Notes: generated by a model not told the origin, from the letters alone. 21,298 nucleotides of DNA from Candidatus Nanopelagicales bacterium (GCA_030836325.1 JAURQC010000063.1:1-21298); one strand, 5' to 3'. Shown: positions 7,469-15,298, counted from the stretch's first letter. Numbers and translations: made by a program.

Positions 7469-8692
7469 ATGCGAGCACCCCGCTGGTCCGAAGTTCGGGA
7501 ATTCGTGCAATTCGAGAAACCGAGCCTGAACCCCCGAGATCGAGCACTGAACCGTGCTGCGAGTTTGTCCGATATACGCGCCGCGGCCCGCCGATTCACT
7601 CCTAAGGCTGTCTTCGACTACACCGACGGTTCTGCGGGAGAGGAACTCGCGCTTCGACGTCAACGTGAAGCATTCAGGTCCCTGGAGTTCCATCCGACCG
7701 CGTTCAGCGACGTCAGCGAAGTGGATCCGTCGACCGAATTCCTCGGCCAACGCGTATCCATGCCCATCGGTTTTGGTCCCACGGGTTTCACGCGCATGAT
7801 GCATCACGCAGGCGAAAAGGCGACGGCATCTGTCGCAGGCAGCAACGGTCTTATCTTTGTATTGTCAACGTTGGGAACCACGAGCCCGGAAGATCTGAAG
7901 GCAGCTGTCCCCCATGGAAATAACTGGTTCCAGCTGTACATCTCCAAGGATCGATCGATTACTCACGACTTGATCGACAGAGTCGAGGCAAGTGGCTACG
8001 ACGTCATCGAGTTAACCATCGACACACCCGTGGGTGGCATCCGCCGTCGAGACATCCGCAACGGCCTTACAGTCCCACCCAAGCTCACACCCGGCACGGC
8101 CCTGGACATGGCGATCCACCCGTCCTGGTGGTGGCACAAAGTCACAGAGAATCCCTTGGAGTTCGCTTCGCTTCGCAACTCAGGTGGGACCGTCTCCGAA
8201 CTCCTCAGCCGAGTATTCGAACCTGCGTTGACCCTCGAAGACATCGCCTGGCTACGTGAACGGTGGTCCGGCTCGCTGGTTGTAAAGGGAGTCCAAAGTG
8301 TGGTGGCGGCACAAGATCTTGCGAACCTCGGAGTGAACGCGATCGTGCTGTCCAACCATGGAGGACGGCAACTCGACAGAGCACCCGTCCCGCTGGAACT
8401 CCTCCCCGACGTGGTCGCAGAAGTAGCGCAGGACATCGAGGTCTACATCGACGGAGGCGTCACAGATGGCGCTGACGCATTGGCTGCTGTGGCCCTCGGG
8501 GCCCGGGGTGTTTTTGTCGGCAGAGCCCACCTCTATGGACTCATGGCCGGCGGTCGAGCCGGGGTCCAGAAGGTGGTCGATCTCTTCCGCGAGCAACTCA
8601 CCACGCAGATGGCCCTGTTGGGTGTTCGAGACCTGTCCGAACTAACGCCCGAACACGTTCGCTTCAGGCCGGGGACTACTCAGAGTCGATAG
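7469..8692 (+). CDS. FMN-dependent alpha-hydroxy-acid oxidoreductase (lactate dehydrogenase/monooxygenase-like)
   Basis: This 407-residue flavoprotein oxidises 2-hydroxy acids, such as L-lactate, glycolate or mandelate, to 2-oxo acids. Family residues are present: FDYTDG (Tyr51), GPTGFTRMMHH, FQLYISKD (Tyr157), LTIDTPVGG, VVKGVQ (Lys273, FMN), SNHGGRQLD (catalytic His297 and Arg300), IDGG (328-331) and VFVGRAHLYG. The N-terminus with FVQFEKPSLNPRDRAL agrees with relatives, supporting the ATG at 7469 despite the lack of a ribosome site. There is no transmembrane segment; relatives of this type are often membrane-associated or use a quinone or oxygen as acceptor, which the sequence does not settle. 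Given the aldolase/dehydrogenase fusion nearby, which in rhamnose and fucose pathways yields lactaldehyde then lactate, this enzyme could take lactate or glycolate on to pyruvate or glyoxylate (inference). Its end overlaps the converging acidic gene by 17 bp. Confidence 0.88.
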   Translation: MRAPRWSEVREFVQFEKPSLNPRDRALNRAASLSDIRAAARRFTPKAVFDYTDGSAGEELALRRQREAFRSLEFHPTAFSDVSEVDPSTEFLGQRVSMPIGFGPTGFTRMMHHAGEKATASVAGSNGLIFVLSTLGTTSPEDLKAAVPHGNNWFQLYISKDRSITHDLIDRVEASGYDVIELTIDTPVGGIRRRDIRNGLTVPPKLTPGTALDMAIHPSWWWHKVTENPLEFASLRNSGGTVSELLSRVFEPALTLEDIAWLRERWSGSLVVKGVQSVVAAQDLANLGVNAIVLSNHGGRQLDRAPVPLELLPDVVAEVAQDIEVYIDGGVTDGADALAAVALGARGVFVGRAHLYGLMAGGRAGVQKVVDLFREQLTTQMALLGVRDLSELTPEHVRFRPGTTQSR

Positions 8693-8936
8693 GAATCGTC
8701 ACCGTTTCCGTGCGGCCGACCACATGCGCGTCTTCGTCATAGACGGTGACCACCTCGTCCTCAACGATCAAATTCCCGTCCGCGTCACGAACATCGATGG
8801 TCTCATCGACCAGCGAGCCCTCAGGTGCTGATGCGACGACCACATCGTCCGTAACGGTCCCGAGGACGTTGTCGTTTTCGTCAACGATGACCTCTACCTC
8901 GATGTCTTCGCCGATTTCGATGTCGTCGTCCGCCAT
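8676..8936 (-). CDS. Small, very acidic repetitive protein of unknown function
   Basis: I do not recognise this 86-residue protein. The start at 8936 is chosen because AGGAGG lies just upstream with good spacing; a longer frame starts earlier without such support. The composition is dominated by Asp, Glu and Val with almost no Lys or Arg. It shows about three similar units of a turn with acidic residues and Asn/Gly or His (VDENDNVLG, RDADGNLIV, YDEDAHVVG) flanked by alternating Val/Thr strands, which suggests a small repeated beta-hairpin or beta-roll fold, possibly binding divalent cations through the acidic turns. There is no signal peptide or membrane segment. It follows the mutarotase gene on the same strand after 46 bp, where a TAGGTT -10-like element (8973-8978) could give it its own promoter. 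Its stop overlaps the end of the oxidase gene. Confidence 0.7.
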   Translation of the reverse strand: MADDDIEIGEDIEVEVIVDENDNVLGTVTDDVVVASAPEGSLVDETIDVRDADGNLIVEDEVVTVYDEDAHVVGRTETVTIPIDSE

Positions 8937-8972
8937 GACCCCTCCTTGATTTCCGCTAGTGACCTTCAACTA

Positions 8973-8978
8973 AACCTA
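8973..8978 (-). promoter_or_regulatory. Candidate -10 element for the acidic protein gene
   Basis: On the minus strand this reads TAGGTT, a TAnnnT -10 form, 36 bases before the start at 8936 and ahead of a strong AGGAGG ribosome site. No matching -35 is clear. Confidence 0.3.
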
Positions 8979-8982
8979 CTCG

Positions 8983-9411
8983 CTAGAAGATGACGCCCTT
9001 GTGCAGGATGAAACAGCCGTAGGGCTGATCCTCGAGTGTGTGGACGACGGCATACGCCTGTTGAGCACGTTGGTAGAAATCTAGGCGCGGGATCACACCA
9101 AACTCGAGAGCACGCTTTTCGGATTCAGACGCGAGTGCGAGCACATCATCTTGGAGAGATGTGGTCTTCACTGGATCATCTTCCACTTCCATCCGTTCCA
9201 GCGGAAAGTCAATAAAGGAGTCAAGTGAATACACGCTCAAGATCGCCTTGGCAGCGCGCCGAACCCCAACCTCACCGAGTCTGATGACGGGCTTGCCACT
9301 GGCGGCCGCCGGATAGTTGCGGTCAACGAGCAGCAATTGATCTCCGTGACCCATATCGTCGAGGATTTTCAGCAGATCACCACTGAGAAGCGGATCGATT
9401 CCCTTCAACAT
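8983..9411 (-). CDS. RbsD/FucU family sugar mutarotase
   Basis: This 142-residue protein matches the RbsD/FucU family, which interconverts anomers or ring forms of sugars such as L-fucose or D-ribose before they enter catabolism. It begins MLKGIDPLLSGDLLKILDDM as FucU does, carries the catalytic His in MGHGD (His22), and has FYQRAQQAYAVV (Tyr113 and Tyr120) and a terminal hydrophobic ILHKGVIF. Overall it looks closer to the FucU branch than to RbsD. The family is a cytoplasmic multimer. It is divergent from the zinc alcohol dehydrogenase with 87 bp between starts, and upstream of the acidic protein on the same strand, so it may share regulation with either. No fucose isomerase, kinase or transporter is in the window, so the sugar is not known. 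Confidence 0.85.
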   Translation of the reverse strand: MLKGIDPLLSGDLLKILDDMGHGDQLLLVDRNYPAAASGKPVIRLGEVGVRRAAKAILSVYSLDSFIDFPLERMEVEDDPVKTTSLQDDVLALASESEKRALEFGVIPRLDFYQRAQQAYAVVHTLEDQPYGCFILHKGVIF

Positions 9412-9498
9412 GGATCGAAACCTATCCCCTTCCTGCCAGTGCTCGCTAACCTGAACGTCGAAATCCTCTGTCCCGAAGTATCCATCGAAGGGTGCGCA

Positions 9499-10656
9499 AT
9501 GACCGGAATACGAGCAGCGGTTTTAACGGGCCCGGGCACGTACGAGGTTCAGGAATTTCCGATTCCAACACTCGAAGACGGCGCGCTGCTCATGGAGATC
9601 GAGATGTCGGGAATCTGCGGTACCGACAAGCACACGTATCTCGGCGAGACGAAGCAGTACGCGGGGACTCCGGCGGAGACCGATACTCCGTTCCCCATCA
9701 TTCAGGGACACGAGAACGTCGGCATCGTTTCCGAGATCACACCGAAGGCTGCTGAATCTCTCGAGTTTTACGGAAAGCCTCTAAAGGTCGGTGATCGCAT
9801 CACTATGTGTCCCGACATCGTCTGCGGCCAGTGTTACGAATGCAAACACGTTATGGGCTACGTCTGGTGTCAGAACAGTGATTGCTACGGGAATTCCTAC
9901 ACCTCGGCCACTGCACCACACCTCATGGGTGGTTGGGCAGAGCAGATGTACATCCGCCCGGACACATTCGTTTACAAAGTTCCTAGCGGCCTGAGCCCGC
10001 GTGTGGCCGTTCTCGCCGAACTGATGGCCTGCACAGCATCGTTGGACAAACTCAAGGAGTTCTCGTCCTACGCAATCGAGGGATTCAATTCCGGTGACAC
10101 CGTGGTGGTCATCGGCTCAGGTCCACTCGGCCTGCTTCACATCACCAAGGCGGACATGATGGGCGCGGGTCAGATCATTGCTACCGACCTCAGCGAACAC
10201 CGCCTTGCGTTTGCCAAGCGCTGCGGTGCGGATGTGACATTGAATGTCTCTCAGACCTCACCTGAGGAGAGGATTCAGCAGATCCTCGATCTCACCAACG
10301 GTCGAGGGGCCGATGTGGTCTTGCATATGGCCAACACTCCAGCATCATTCGTCGAGGGCATAGAGATGCTTAAGCGTGGCGGGATGATGCTCGAAATGGG
10401 CAACTTCGCGGACACTGGCGAGGTGAGCATGAACATCCATCGCCACATTTGCAGCAAGAACATCCGGCTGATCGGTCTCACCAATCATCCATCGACCGGG
10501 TACGGGCCGGCTTTGGATCTGCTCGAACGCTACGCAGATAGATACCCCTTCGAGGATTTCGTTAGCCACGAATACGCGCTGACAGATGTCGATGATGCGA
10601 TGCGTATGTCGATGGACCCACAAAGCCTCAAAGTGGTCATGAATCCTCGGCTCTAG
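9499..10656 (+). CDS. Zinc-dependent medium-chain alcohol/polyol dehydrogenase
   Basis: This is a 385-residue member of the medium-chain dehydrogenase family. The start at 9499 is chosen because GAAGGGTG lies just upstream and the residues that follow (MTGIRAAVLTGPGTYEVQEF) align with typical N-termini; an upstream extension of the frame would overlap the divergent mutarotase gene. The catalytic zinc site is in SGICGTDKH (Cys40) and QGHENVG (His71, Glu72). The structural zinc lobe has Cys109, Cys112, Cys115 and Cys124. The NAD(P) fold has VVVIGSGPLGLLH and an acidic residue in ATDLSEHR that favours NAD. An insertion around 81-95 lengthens the lobe compared with short relatives. The substrate cannot be read from the sequence; relatives act on polyols, sugars, threonine or simple alcohols. 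The divergent mutarotase suggests a sugar or sugar alcohol. Confidence 0.85.
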   Translation: MTGIRAAVLTGPGTYEVQEFPIPTLEDGALLMEIEMSGICGTDKHTYLGETKQYAGTPAETDTPFPIIQGHENVGIVSEITPKAAESLEFYGKPLKVGDRITMCPDIVCGQCYECKHVMGYVWCQNSDCYGNSYTSATAPHLMGGWAEQMYIRPDTFVYKVPSGLSPRVAVLAELMACTASLDKLKEFSSYAIEGFNSGDTVVVIGSGPLGLLHITKADMMGAGQIIATDLSEHRLAFAKRCGADVTLNVSQTSPEERIQQILDLTNGRGADVVLHMANTPASFVEGIEMLKRGGMMLEMGNFADTGEVSMNIHRHICSKNIRLIGLTNHPSTGYGPALDLLERYADRYPFEDFVSHEYALTDVDDAMRMSMDPQSLKVVMNPRL

Positions 10657-10669
10657 GGCCCTTCGTCCC
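10656..10669. promoter_or_regulatory. DosR/DevR-like box upstream of usp-ATPase operon
   Basis: GGGCCCTTCGTCCC fits the degenerate DosR core as I recall it from mycobacteria (GGGNCNNTNGNCCC) at every fixed position, and 11 of 14 positions of the stricter GGGACTWWAGTCCC. Its centre is about 42 bases before the ATG at 10705, the spacing expected for an activator overlapping the -35 if the usp message is leaderless. In Mycobacterium tuberculosis a usp gene (Rv1996) and ctpF (Rv1997) form a pair in the DosR regulon, matching the genes here. No DosR gene is in the window. Confidence 0.5.
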
Positions 10670-10704
10670 TGGAAACGATCAGCATTTCGTGTTCTAGTAG
10701 CAGC

Positions 10705-11490
10705 ATGGACCGTTCCTTGATGTTCGCAGACGACGGGTCCGAGGGGGCCGACTCGGCTTGGCGATGGGTAGTTGCTCAAAAATGGACGGGGTGGCAGATC
10801 ACTGTCCTGACCGTTCAACCCCAGGGCGTCGACCATCAAGGGCCGCAACCACCACACGAATGGTCTCCTGCCAACGCACGCGAATTGCCCACCGAAGCAG
10901 ATGCGCGAACAGTCACGCACATGGTCGCCGACGGAGACCCGCGTGAAGTCCTCACCTCCATGCCTGCGGATCTCTTAGTCATTGGGCGCCGTGGAACAGG
11001 TCTGCTGAAGCGGCTGCACATTGGCAGCGTCGCCGAGGCTCTGCTGGACAACCCGGCCGCTCCCCTCCTTGTTGCGCACGGAGACTCATCCGTGCACAAC
11101 GTTGTGGTAGCGGTCGACGGTTCCGGATACGCCGCCCATGCCGTCGAGGTTCTCAGAGATCTTCCGTGGATCGGATCCGCCAGAGTTACGATTCTCGGTG
11201 TAGACGAGGGTGACGGAAAGGCACGCACGGCCGTTGACCATGCGGCCAAGATTCTTGATTCAGCCGCCTACGCAGTGGACCGACGCGTCATCGATTACGA
11301 CCCGTCCGCTCTGACGGTGAACGTTCGACACGACATCGAAATGTTCGTCAAGAAACACCCCATCGACCTCATCGTCGTAGGCACCAAGGGACTCACGGGT
11401 AATAAGCGACTTCGCTTGGGGTCGGTATCGGATTACATTGCCCATCACATCGATGCTTCGGTACTTCTCGTTCGCGATGCCTACCGATAG
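10705..11490 (+). CDS. Tandem universal stress protein (two UspA domains)
   Basis: This 261-residue cytoplasmic protein has two UspA domains. Domain 1 (about 1-130) begins MDRSLMFADDGSEGADSA and ends with the ATP-binding pattern GRRGTGLLKRLHIGSVAEAL. Domain 2 (about 132-261) begins VVVAVDGSGYAAHAVEVL and ends VVGTKGLTGNKRLRLGSVSD, also an intact G-x2-G-x9-GS pattern, so both look able to bind ATP. Such tandem proteins take part in responses to hypoxia, stasis and other stress; the mechanism is not defined. No Shine-Dalgarno sequence precedes the ATG, and a DosR-like box lies about 42 bases upstream, so induction by low oxygen or nitric oxide through a leaderless message is likely. Its end overlaps the ATPase start by 14 bp, indicating one operon. 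Confidence 0.88.
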   Translation: MDRSLMFADDGSEGADSAWRWVVAQKWTGWQITVLTVQPQGVDHQGPQPPHEWSPANARELPTEADARTVTHMVADGDPREVLTSMPADLLVIGRRGTGLLKRLHIGSVAEALLDNPAAPLLVAHGDSSVHNVVVAVDGSGYAAHAVEVLRDLPWIGSARVTILGVDEGDGKARTAVDHAAKILDSAAYAVDRRVIDYDPSALTVNVRHDIEMFVKKHPIDLIVVGTKGLTGNKRLRLGSVSDYIAHHIDASVLLVRDAYR

Positions 11491-14131
11491 TCAGAGCCCG
11501 CACGCTCGCGAGCCATTGCTTCTCATCAACGAGCTTGGAGCAGATCCGGACGTTGGAATCAGTCACGAGCTGGCCGAACAGCGCTTGGCCGAATACGGGC
11601 CCAACGAACTCCCGTCATCTGGCGGCCCCTCCGTGCTTCGCGTCTTCTTGACTCAGTTCCGCAATCCGCTCATCTACGTTCTTCTTGGTTCCGCTGCGAT
11701 CACTTTGGTCATAGGCCACGCCGTGGACTCCATCGTCATTTTGGCCGTGGTCTTAGTCAACGCCATCGTCGGCTTCATTCAAGAATGGCGTGCCGGTGTC
11801 GCGCTCGCGGCTCTCGCCGAGATGTCCCCCACCACCGCGTCGGTGATCCGCCAGTCGATGCCGTTGCGGATTCCATCCACACATCTCGTCCCCGGCGACA
11901 CGGTGATTGTCGACGCTGGAGATCGAGTTCCAGCCGACATCCGTCTCCTCCACGCATCGGGTCTGCGAGTTGACGAGGCAAACCTCACCGGAGAATCGGT
12001 GCCTGTCCACAAGCACCCGGATTTACTACCGCTTGATACGGCGCTGGCCGATCGAACCAACATGGCGTATTCGGGGACCTTGGCAACGGCAGGGCGAGGG
12101 GTCGGGCTGGTTGTGGACACCGGCTCCCGGACTGAAATGGGGCGGATCCATCAACTGATGTCGAGCGCCGAGGGTGTCGAAACGCCGCTCACGAAGAAGC
12201 TCACTCAGTTCAGTCGCTGGCTCACTGTGGCAATCCTCGGACTTGCGGCCATCACGTTCATCCTCGGGTTAACCCGCGGCGAGGACCCCGCAGACATGGT
12301 TACTGCAGCCGTGGCCTTGGCGGTAGGCGCCATTCCCGAGGGACTGCCGGCAGCTGTGACCATCACGCTCGCAATCGGCGTGGGAAGGATGGCGCGAAGG
12401 AATGCGATCGTTCGTCGGCTTCCCGCCGTGGAGACTCTCGGCAGCACCACCGTCATCTGCACCGACAAGACAGGCACTCTTACAGAGAATCAGATGACAG
12501 TTCTCTACGTATTCGCCAACGGCACAGCGCACTCGTTATCGACTTCGGATCGAGATCTGTCCCCCGCTGTTCGGGAGTGTCTTCTCGCTGGACTGCTCTG
12601 CAATGACGCCAGTGTCGGCTCGGGGATCCACAATCGTGAGGACAATGTCGGCGATCCGACCGAACTCGCGCTGGTTGCGGCTGCTCATCTCGATGATCGA
12701 GTTTGGACGGAGGCTCGATCGTGGACACGGGTGCAGGAAATTCCTTTTTCCTCGGACATCCGCTTGATGGCAACACTCCACTCGAACCTAGACGCAAGCA
12801 AGCAACGCATTTTCGTCAAAGGCGCAGTCGAAGACGTACTCGCTCTGTGTGATGTGGAGTCGGAAGACAGGCAAAAAGTCTTACAGGCGACTGATGAATT
12901 TGGAGATCAAGCGCTACGCGTCATGGCATTCGCCACGGCAACTGTGCCGTCGAGCTTCTCCCTCACACTCACAAATCTGAAGCAAACTCCGCTGGCCTTC
13001 CTCGGCCTACAGGCTCTGATGGATCCCCCGCGCCCCGAGGCGATCCAAGCGATTCGCGCGTGCCATACAGCCGGAATCACCGTGAAGATGATCACCGGGG
13101 ACCACCAAAACACAGCTGAAGCTATTGCCAAACAGATCGGCTTGAATCCTGTCGCCGGATCACCATTGACTATCCTCTCAGGACGCGATCTCGACCAGAT
13201 CCGAAGCGAAGACCTTCGTGACGAAATCAATTCCGCTCATGTGTTCGCGCGAGTAACGGCTAAGCAGAAGCTCGACATCGTCTGCTCACTTCAGTCCGAG
13301 GGAAACGTTGTGGCCATGACCGGGGATGGCGTGAACGACGCTCCAGCCCTCAAACAGGCCGACATTGGCGTTGCGATGGGACGTATCGGCACCGAGGTGG
13401 CCAAGGAGACGGCCGACATCGTTCTGACCGACGACGACTTCGCCACCATTGAAGCCGCGGTCGAGGAAGGTCGCGGAGTCTTCGACAACCTCACGAAGTT
13501 CATTGCCTGGACACTGCCGACCAATCTGGGTGAAGGCCTTGTAATCCTTGCAGCCATCATGTTGGGCACGGCACTACCGATCCTGCCGGTGCAGATTCTG
13601 TGGATCAATATGACAACCGCCGTGGCTCTCGGCCTGATGCTGGCTTTCGAACCCAAAGAAGCCGACATCATGAATCGTCAGCCCCGGGCACCCGACAATC
13701 AGATCGTCACTGGCCCATTGATCGTCCGCATCATCGCTGTCGGTGCCGCCATGCTCATCGGTTCATTCGGGCTGTTCACCGCTGCCCTCGATGCAGGTGC
13801 ATCCACAGCAGAAGCAAGAACACTCGCCGTCAATGCGTTCGTTGCTATGGAGATCGGCTACCTATTCAACTGCCGATCGCTTCACGGATCTGTGTGGAAG
13901 GTCGGCTGGTTCACCAATCCATGGATCTGGGTGGGAATCGGCACGACCGTTGCCCTGCAAATGGCGTTCACGTATCTCCCGATCATGAACAGCATCTTCC
14001 AAAGCGCGCCCCTGGCCGCAAGCTCCTGGTGGCCGATCATTGCGCTCGGATTCGTGATCAACCTGTTGATCGGCGCGATTAAATGGGTGGAGAACCGTCG
14101 ATCGACGGTAGCGGTTGGCGCTAGTCGGTAA
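11477..14131 (+). CDS. P2-type cation-transporting ATPase
   Basis: This 884-residue membrane pump has the cation-ATPase N-terminal domain, the actuator motif LTGESVP (Glu173), M4 with AIPEGLPAAVTITLAIG, the phosphorylation motif DKTGTLT (Asp330), KGAVEDVL in the nucleotide-binding domain, TGDGVNDAP (Asp617-Asp621) and C-terminal membrane helices. It is of type II (Ca2+/Na+/H+-like). The M6 stretch WINMTTAVALG keeps Asn and Thr but has Ala where SERCA-type calcium pumps have Asp, so calcium specificity is uncertain. The ATG at 11477 is preferred because it lies after the membrane-free leader and overlaps the usp stop by 14 bp; a TTG at 11438 or ATG at 11453 would only add residues read through the usp gene. 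Operon with usp and the upstream DosR-like box recalls the Rv1996-ctpF pair. The end overlaps the converging small gene by 11 bp. Confidence 0.9.
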   Translation: MPTDSQSPHAREPLLLINELGADPDVGISHELAEQRLAEYGPNELPSSGGPSVLRVFLTQFRNPLIYVLLGSAAITLVIGHAVDSIVILAVVLVNAIVGFIQEWRAGVALAALAEMSPTTASVIRQSMPLRIPSTHLVPGDTVIVDAGDRVPADIRLLHASGLRVDEANLTGESVPVHKHPDLLPLDTALADRTNMAYSGTLATAGRGVGLVVDTGSRTEMGRIHQLMSSAEGVETPLTKKLTQFSRWLTVAILGLAAITFILGLTRGEDPADMVTAAVALAVGAIPEGLPAAVTITLAIGVGRMARRNAIVRRLPAVETLGSTTVICTDKTGTLTENQMTVLYVFANGTAHSLSTSDRDLSPAVRECLLAGLLCNDASVGSGIHNREDNVGDPTELALVAAAHLDDRVWTEARSWTRVQEIPFSSDIRLMATLHSNLDASKQRIFVKGAVEDVLALCDVESEDRQKVLQATDEFGDQALRVMAFATATVPSSFSLTLTNLKQTPLAFLGLQALMDPPRPEAIQAIRACHTAGITVKMITGDHQNTAEAIAKQIGLNPVAGSPLTILSGRDLDQIRSEDLRDEINSAHVFARVTAKQKLDIVCSLQSEGNVVAMTGDGVNDAPALKQADIGVAMGRIGTEVAKETADIVLTDDDFATIEAAVEEGRGVFDNLTKFIAWTLPTNLGEGLVILAAIMLGTALPILPVQILWINMTTAVALGLMLAFEPKEADIMNRQPRAPDNQIVTGPLIVRIIAVGAAMLIGSFGLFTAALDAGASTAEARTLAVNAFVAMEIGYLFNCRSLHGSVWKVGWFTNPWIWVGIGTTVALQMAFTYLPIMNSIFQSAPLAASSWWPIIALGFVINLLIGAIKWVENRRSTVAVGASR

Positions 14132-14357
14132 CGACGAGACGCTGTGCGCGCAGAGACATTACGAGCGCCACGATCCATCCCACGATGGTCCAACCGAGGA
14201 GGAGGTTGACCCAGAAGACCGCCCAATGGGGTACATCCCGTACCGCGGCGATCGCCCAGGGCAGCATGTATCCCGCACTGACTATCGCCACGATGACGGC
14301 GACGACCTTGGTGGTGGTCCAGGACCGATCGGCAGGTTCGACTCGCATCTCGTTCAT
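14121..14357 (-). CDS. Small superinfection-immunity-like membrane protein
   Basis: This 78-residue protein has a short basic/acidic N-terminus, a hydrophobic helix (about 18-38: VVAVIVAIVSAGYMLPWAI) and a second helix containing FWVNLLLGWTIVGWIVALV. The NxxxGWTxxGW core is the hallmark of the Imm_superinfect family, named after a phage T4 immunity protein, but bacterial members have no proven role and are common membrane components. The start is uncertain: MNEMRVEP at 14357 or the second Met at 14348, which has a weak purine-rich stretch before it. It converges on the ATPase gene, overlapping by 11 bp, and is followed upstream by the methyltransferase stop 17 bp away, so it may be the last gene of the minus-strand run. 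Confidence 0.75.
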   Translation of the reverse strand: MNEMRVEPADRSWTTTKVVAVIVAIVSAGYMLPWAIAAVRDVPHWAVFWVNLLLGWTIVGWIVALVMSLRAQRLVVTD

Positions 14358-14374
14358 GCGGCCACGATAACCCG

Positions 14375-15259
14375 CTAAGCGAACATTGTGCGAAGTATGG
14401 CCGCGGTGTGTTCGGCAGTCGAACCACAGCACGACCCGACGACATCCACGCCCATGTCCTTCAGCGCCGCAGCTAGCTCCGCCATTCCCTCGGGCGTACC
14501 GTTATAGATGAAGTCGGCACCTACGAGCTCTGGCAGACCAGCATTGGACTGCATGAACAACAAGGTGCCCTCGGGTCGCGCCTCAGCCATCTTCTGAGCA
14601 ATGGTCGTCATTTCCTCGAAGCCCCGTCCGCAGTTCGCACCGACGACGTCTGCTCCGATTGAGGAGAGCTCCACGACGGCCTGCTCGGGTGAAACACCCA
14701 TCATGGTGTGCAGGTTGGTATCGAAACTCAAGGTTGCGAATACCGGGAGTTCGGGCGCTACCTGCCGGGCTGCGTCCACCGCTGCCCGAACTTCGGCAAG
14801 GTCACTCATGGTTTCGATGACGATGGCGTCAACCCCGCCGGCAACAAGACCCTCGATCTGCTCTGCGAAAAGTTCTTGAGCAGACTCTGGAGTCAGCGTC
14901 CCCATGGGTTCGAGTAGTTCGCCTGATGGACCAACGTCTCCCATTACAAATACATCCACGTGTGCGTCTGCAACTCTGCGTGCGATCTCGGCAGCAGCCT
15001 TATTCAACTCGTGAACTCGATCTTCCAGTCCGTGCATCTGCAGCCTAGGCCGACTTCCCCCGAAGGTGTTGGTCGTCAGCAGCTGTGCACCCGCATCGGC
15101 GTAACTCGTCAAGATGCGCTCGATCTCGTCGGCTCTCTCGACATTCCACAACTCCGGGGCTCCTCCGTCGTCCAGCCCTGCCGACTGGAGCATGGTGCCC
15201 ATGGCGCCATCACCGACTCGCACATCACCGGCACGAATTGCATCAAGAAGCTTTGACAC
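14375..15259 (-). CDS. Homocysteine S-methyltransferase family protein
   Basis: This 294-residue TIM-barrel enzyme belongs to the zinc-dependent homocysteine methyltransferase family, which uses zinc-bound homocysteine as methyl acceptor to form methionine. It has GDGAMGT (16-22), TNTFGGSR (63-70), the acidic VIETMSD (147-153), and the three zinc cysteines in GANCGRG (Cys210) and GSCCG (Cys277, Cys278). The methyl donor (S-methylmethionine, betaine or a corrinoid protein) cannot be told; the barrel is of the stand-alone type resembling the first domain of MetH. The GTG start has AGAGGA 6 bases upstream. A 19-bp palindrome lies 20-40 bp before the start, suggesting control. The minus-strand MFS gene ends 48 bp upstream; the genes are probably separate. 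Confidence 0.88.
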   Translation of the reverse strand: MSKLLDAIRAGDVRVGDGAMGTMLQSAGLDDGGAPELWNVERADEIERILTSYADAGAQLLTTNTFGGSRPRLQMHGLEDRVHELNKAAAEIARRVADAHVDVFVMGDVGPSGELLEPMGTLTPESAQELFAEQIEGLVAGGVDAIVIETMSDLAEVRAAVDAARQVAPELPVFATLSFDTNLHTMMGVSPEQAVVELSSIGADVVGANCGRGFEEMTTIAQKMAEARPEGTLLFMQSNAGLPELVGADFIYNGTPEGMAELAAALKDMGVDVVGSCCGSTAEHTAAILRTMFA

Positions 15260-15279
15260 GAGGAGTCCTCTCTAGGTGG

Positions 15280-15298
15280 ACTGTGATTCTTTCACAGT
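15280..15298. promoter_or_regulatory. Perfect 7+5+7 palindrome upstream of homocysteine methyltransferase gene
   Basis: ACTGTGA-TTCTT-TCACAGT is a perfect inverted repeat in the gap before the methyltransferase. On the minus strand it overlaps TACTGT, a -10-like element, so a bound dimeric regulator would affect initiation. It resembles the CRP-type half-sites TGTGA/TCACA but with a 5-base rather than the usual 6-base spacer. It could also form the AT-rich end hairpin of the preceding MFS gene, but no T-run follows. Confidence 0.45.

Noticed and set aside
7451..7807. N-terminal extension of the HNH gene frame
   Set aside because: It would overlap the divergent oxidase gene and precede a clear signal peptide; the residues look like antisense of the oxidase.
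8746..8949. Ser/Thr-rich plus-strand frame opposite the acidic gene
   Set aside because: It is the complement of the acidic protein's codons and lacks a ribosome site.
9337..9498. N-terminal extension of the zinc dehydrogenase frame
   Set aside because: It overlaps the mutarotase coding sequence and does not resemble dehydrogenase N-termini; an ATG with a ribosome site is at 9499.
10656..10675. Intrinsic terminator after the zinc dehydrogenase
   Set aside because: The GGG/CCC stem is weak and lacks a T-run; it fits a DosR-like box better.
11438..11476. Earlier start for the cation ATPase
   Set aside because: The extra residues are the usp gene read in another frame and have no ribosome site.
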